Assembly (NCBI GenBank): GCA_950106755.1
Contig: OX467089.1
Location: 21,805,345 to 21,869,344 of the forward strand
Reading direction: 5' to 3'
DNA length: 64,000 nt
Source: Climacium dendroides
Lineage: Eukaryota; Streptophyta; Bryopsida; Hypnales; Climaciaceae
Made by a program: the position numbers and the translations under genes. Below, piece by piece: positions 59,675 to 64,000 of the stretch; the stretch's first letter is position 1, and the number at the start of each line of letters is the position of its first letter. The notes below the pieces were generated by a model that saw only the letters and a list, made by a program, of their open reading frames with translations, was not told where the DNA came from and ran no database searches.

Positions 59675-62600
59675 ATGGGCGACTGCGGTAGAATTATGCA
59701 AACTGCAAATTGTGCAACAGCCGCTGCGCAGGACATGTCTGATGCATGTGACATCGTGAGGCGTTTCGAGCAGCTTGAGACACAGGTACTGATCATCTCG
59801 ACACGTTTTGTGTCATGGGGTTAGCATACGAATCACAACATCGTACAAAATTGGTGATATTCTGGAACCTGCTTTGCATGGGAGCCTGAAATTTAAGAGA
59901 GATTGTTTGTCTGCACGCTAGTAGATAATAGTAGTCTGTGGATTAGCATGCAGCTAATTCGTGGCTCGTAATAACCATGGTAATCTATACAATTTGTGAG
60001 CTTTTTTTGCACTCCTAGAATTTCCTACCTATGTAATGCTCTTGGATCCTGTTTGGTGTGTCAGTGGATGAGCTTTCAGAAGAGGTCTGCAAAATTGGAG
60101 GGAGACAAGGATAACGCACCGAAATCAACGACCAGCCCGCCTCGCAATCATTTGCCAAAATGTGCGGTCACATCTGCTGCATCCTCTTACTCAAATCCCT
60201 TGTTCACGAACCACTCAACAGCTAAACCTGCACAAACTACAGGGGATAAGACATCATCATCCTCGAGCAGAACCAGCAATCTTTATGAGATAAAAACTGA
60301 TAGAGCACCTTTCTCATGTTTTCGTCAAAAAAAACCAGGAGCCTTAGCTACCTCTCCGAGAGATGCAACCACTGCAAAGGATGACCACTCGTCATCCCTA
60401 GGTTCCCCCTCCACGCCTGTGGTTGGTTCCTCGTGCCAAAACTCTGAAAAAGCATTCAAAGATGGTCAATTATCACCCTCAAGCGACACTAAGGTCACAA
60501 GAGCCACTGTGGCCACTTTCTTTCGGGACAAACCTCCCCTGGGTCCTGCAGTTCAAACAATATCTAAAGCTCCTAATATTGGGAATGAAAAGTATGTGAG
60601 TTGTGCATCATCGATAACCCGTTACACTTTTCGCAAGAGGGCCGACCAGACAAGAGAACTCCAAAGCAGTTTCAAGCAACAAGAAATTGTGGGACTAGAA
60701 TGTCCACAGCAATCCACTTCGACAACGAGGTCTTCAAACGGAGATGATTTTCGTGAGTCTGACGCCGAGATGATTGAGAGTCTTCATTCCATAACCTATC
60801 CTTCTGCCTCAGATCCTGGAACCTATTCACCCGGGAATGGGTCGTCCGAGTCGCACCTGTCATCTTCTGGTTTGGAGCAGTCGAGTGATGCACATATCAA
60901 TCAATCAAGGTCTCCCCCGAGCGCTCCTCAAACATCTGCGACCGTGGCGACTTCGCAATTGAACCCATTATTAGGTTATGACGGAGTTTCAGACAGGTGT
61001 GCGGGTCTATTATATCCGCTTAGTCTCTCGCATTGGATATTATCAAGTTTATTACTTAAATGGAGATGTATCTTACAGGATAGAACCGACTTATCAATAA
61101 TTTTAGAACGTTATATTTTCTGATTGCGTGTAGTGGTGAATACCATACACGGAGTTTCTACAATGCGTGAATGGATACTGGTGCCTTATTCTAGCAAATT
61201 TGAAGTCTAAACTGGTGTAGGAGTAGCATTGACCTGTGTGACATATTTCTGTTTAAATTTATTATTCCTGTGTAGATTGGTAATTTGCCGTCAATTTTAG
61301 TGCGTAATGTAAAATATCAATGCTTATCTCACTCCCATCATCCTATGGCATCTTGTTTTTTTCACAGAAATATATCTTGGCGAGTTCTTGGAGAACGAGG
61401 TGTCCTATCAGAGGGCACTTTCAGAATGGACAGACACTCTTCTGAGGTTGGCCTGTTCCTCCTTAGGTCTCAAGCTTCCTTAATTATTTGTTTTGAATTT
61501 ATTTATAATCAAATGTTAATCACTCTTTGTATTTAATGCATCCCCTTTTCTGAATGAATTGGAAGCCGGAATTTGTCTCATGTATGCGACCTGGTTGCTT
61601 ATCTTGATCTCTTCGCAATTATCGAACTTTGGATTAATCCATTAAGAGTTGCGACGGAGTTTGAATTTAATATAATTGATCATTGTTGTTCTTTACATGA
61701 CTGACCATGGCGAACGCTATTATTCGTAACTCATTTGTGTTTGCTAGCACCATGATGCGCAGTGCAAGTCAGAAGAGGAAAAAGATTTATCAAACGATAA
61801 GTTAACACAAAATGTAACGGGAGTATCCTCGAAAGATTGCAACCTGTTGAAGCCGGAAGCTCCGGTTGACCAGAAGAATGCTTTTGAAGCGGAGCATGAG
61901 AAGCCGAGCGATAGGCTTGACAAGGTTTGCGTCAAACTTCCAAAACGTGTCTGAGCCGATTTTAGTGTCGGATGTACATATACGGAGCATGTTGATTGAT
62001 AATGACACCATCTGTAGTTCAGTAGGATAACTCCATGCCGTTCAGATCCCTTTGAGGAATTTATTCCAACTGGGCTTACAAGTTGCCAGTAAAAGTATTT
62101 GTGATGCAGGCCTCACTTCATTTTACTGTCCATTTACCATCATCTTGCGAGCTCCATTGAGATTTTGAGTTTACTAATGCGCGACTGACTGGTCATCTTT
62201 GAATTTTGCTGCAAAATTATAATCCAATCAGTTTCAGAATTCGAAAGTTTGATTCTGATGTTTAAATTTTATGAGCATGTCAATATGTCCTTTTCTAAAA
62301 CTTGAAAGGACAGCATGCTATACAGGTTAATTGGGAGTTGCGACTGTCCAAAAGGGAGGCTGCGCTTAGGATTGCTGAGGAAAAAATACTGGAGGAGGAG
62401 CAAAAGATCTCTCAGGCGCGACTTGCAGTTAGCAGATGTGAAGATTCTTTGCGTCATAGAGAGCAGGATTTGCAGCGAGAGTCGGAGGTGAGCATCTGAC
62501 CTGTAATCTCACTTTCACTGTATTCAATGGTGGCCAAAAGCTCTGTCATTTTTATGTTGGTTGTTCTCTTTCAGATGCCTTGCTAAGAGTCATGATATGT

Positions 62601-64000
62601 GGATACTGACTCTGATCCTGGATTCAGATGTTATGTCTCGTGTATGGAGGGTTGCTCTCCTATTGATACTGGTCAGTGCACCATTTTAGATACTGGATAA
62701 TGTCCTAACGCGTGACCATATTGACAATTTACAGAAACAGATGATCGACTTAGGAGAGTCTCTGAAGTCAATAGAAACAGGGAAGATAGTAATGAAAAAG
62801 CTTTACACAGGGCTGAAGGATGTGCTTTGGCACTTGGAGGAGAAGGAGAAAGTTCTCCAGAACACCTGGCTAGAAGTGAAGGATTCTGTAGGCACAGAAA
62901 CCGCCTTAGGGGATCATTCGTTTGGCTTTGAACCAGAACTGTCACTGAAGGACAAAAGAAGTGGAACATTCGATGGCATCTCATTCCTAACTGCTGAGGG
63001 AAAATGCGAAGAGTGGTGCTCAACAGTAGTTGGGATTTGTGAGCGCTTAGTTACTTTTATGAGCCGTGAAACTCACCTTCAGAAATGGGCTACTGTGTTG
63101 GAGAGAGAGGGAATACGAATGGGCAAAATGACCAAAGAGATGGCCAAAGCCAAGGAAGCTGCCAATGAACAATGTGCTCGATCTGAAGACATGATGAAAT
63201 GTGCCGAAGAGCAGGCAGCTTGTATGGACGAGGAACGGGTAAAGCTTGCAAGAGAACGTGATAATCTTATCCTCTGGGTCACTCACCTGCAAGAGCGCCG
63301 TAAGGTGCATCCATGAATTCCTTTGGTTGATCCACTAAATCTTAAGATTTCTCTCGTATGACTCGTGAGCTGACGGGAAGCATAACAGTTGATTCCAGCC
63401 TATAGATTCATAACCACGACCTTTCCAATTCATAACCAACTTGTGTAGATGCGTGAATAGTTGTGAATTGCGCAACCCATCTTGATACTCATTCATATGG
63501 CAAAACTATTCATGCACTTTGTTCCATCCATCACTGTTGCAGATCCCAACAGAATCATCTAACTCCCGCTTGGCTGCTACTCTTGTTGAACAATTCGGTG
63601 CTTCCACCGCTGGTTATGTCCATTAATCGGCGTGAGTAGGGAGGTTACACGGACTCGTCGATTATTCCCCGTAACCTCCCTACTCACGTAGACTGCTTGG
63701 TCCATAGAGGGTTCTATTTCAATAGGCCATATATATTATTACTATTCTTAAACTTGTAAGTCGTATGCGTGACCTACAATCAGCACTAATATTGTATGTG
63801 AGTGTCAATATGTAATGCTTAGCTTATCCGTGACTTTTGGCGACAGGCGGTGGCAGAATGTGAAAGAGAAGCTGCTAAGTCTTTAGCAGATGTCCAGAAA
63901 AAAGCGGCTGATCTCTTTGTGCATGAATCAAACTTAGATGAAAGAGCCCTAGAAATCTCTGCTCTTCAAGAAGAATTACGAGTCACGTCTCAGAGGTTGC
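59675..64000 (+). CDS. Ser-rich/coiled-coil protein, first seven coding exons (3' cut by window)
   Basis: Exons joined by good GT-AG sites with agreeing phase: 59675-59785, 60065-60996, 61368-61446, 61748-61924, 62314-62487 (or from 62,326 using the second acceptor), 62735-63304 and 63847 to the window end. About 730 codons are visible. Residues 1-60 (MGDCGRIMQ..., QLETQWMSFQKRSAKLE) form a short helical N-terminus. Residues ~60-350 are disordered, rich in Ser, Thr and Pro. From exon 5 on the protein is a charged coiled coil: EAALRIAEEKILEEEQKIS, then KEMAKAKEAANEQCARSEDM, then EREAAKSLADVQKKAADLF. There is no signal peptide or membrane segment. I do not recognise the family; the layout suggests a structural, chromatin- or cytoskeleton-associated scaffold, which is inference only. 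The start is the first in-frame ATG after the leader acceptor. There are no stops, so it is probably a working gene. Confidence 0.75.
63631..63688. repeat. Perfect 18-bp intronic hairpin
   Basis: CGTGAGTAGGGAGGTTAC (63,631-63,648) and its exact inverse complement GTAACCTCCCTACTCACG (63,671-63,688) flank a 22-base loop in the intron between exons 6 and 7 of the coiled-coil gene. It could be a tiny foldback insertion, or a structure affecting splicing. The stem is GC-richer than the intron around it. Confidence 0.85.

Noticed and set aside
60975..61446. Alternative splice at TTAG|GTTATG giving a YLGEFLENEVSYQRALSEWT exon 3
   Set aside because: That frame looks like a good coiled coil but leaves no phase-compatible donor into exon 4; the 60,996 donor fits all downstream phases. 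It remains possible as an alternative isoform.

Overview
The window is nuclear DNA of a land plant. It has GT-AG spliced genes with introns of roughly 0.1-0.7 kb, a plant-type CACTA (En/Spm) transposase with its DUF4218/DUF4216-like neighbours, long AT-rich intergenic stretches, (TA)n microsatellites and many diverged copies of non-coding repeats. This repeat-dense, gene-poor layout would fit a large-genome lineage such as a gymnosperm, fern or bryophyte. The sequence alone does not settle which, and I did not identify a species.

Layout. 1-13 kb: AT-rich repeats, one unrecognised two-exon coding locus (3.7-4.9 kb) carrying a single in-frame stop, a 179-bp tandem repeat and a 216-bp foldback MITE with CACTA termini (8.28-8.50 kb). 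13-21.3 kb: a minus-strand BUB3-like WD40 gene whose seven exons can be followed with consistent splice phase but which has an in-frame TAA. Its last recognisable exon lies in a ~1.04-kb block repeated 7,243 bp away in direct orientation. 21.3-33.5 kb: a nest of CACTA elements made of a decayed TNP2-type autonomous element, a 2.1-kb non-autonomous element inserted in its transposase reading frame, a 1.2-kb element that is mostly one long hairpin, and a 2.7-kb element with clear TIRs and target-site duplication.

35.8-42.5 kb: a locus with clearly higher GC than its flanks. It is made of about 20 diverged tandem units of ~230 bp. Many units carry an acceptor-like pyrimidine-TGGCAG and, in several, a donor-like GTGAGG some 42-58 nt later. 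The array ends at a possible 110-codon spliced ORF. This is the part of the window I least recognise and rate highest. 42.5-48.2 kb: repeats only. 48.3-51.6 kb: a complete six-exon centrin/caltractin-like gene (215 codons) with degenerate EF-hands 1-3 and a canonical EF-hand 4. 51.6-58.7 kb: repeats, including TIR elements with TTTAACCC ends. 58.8-64 kb: a GC-rich leader followed by the first seven coding exons of a Ser-rich/coiled-coil protein that continues beyond the window.

The three recognisable cellular gene models (BUB3-like, centrin-like, coiled-coil) are separate single genes separated by transposon debris. A mitosis or cytoskeleton theme may be coincidence. Exon joins were made by eye from splice consensus, reading-phase agreement and remembered family patterns. 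No alignment or expression data were available.
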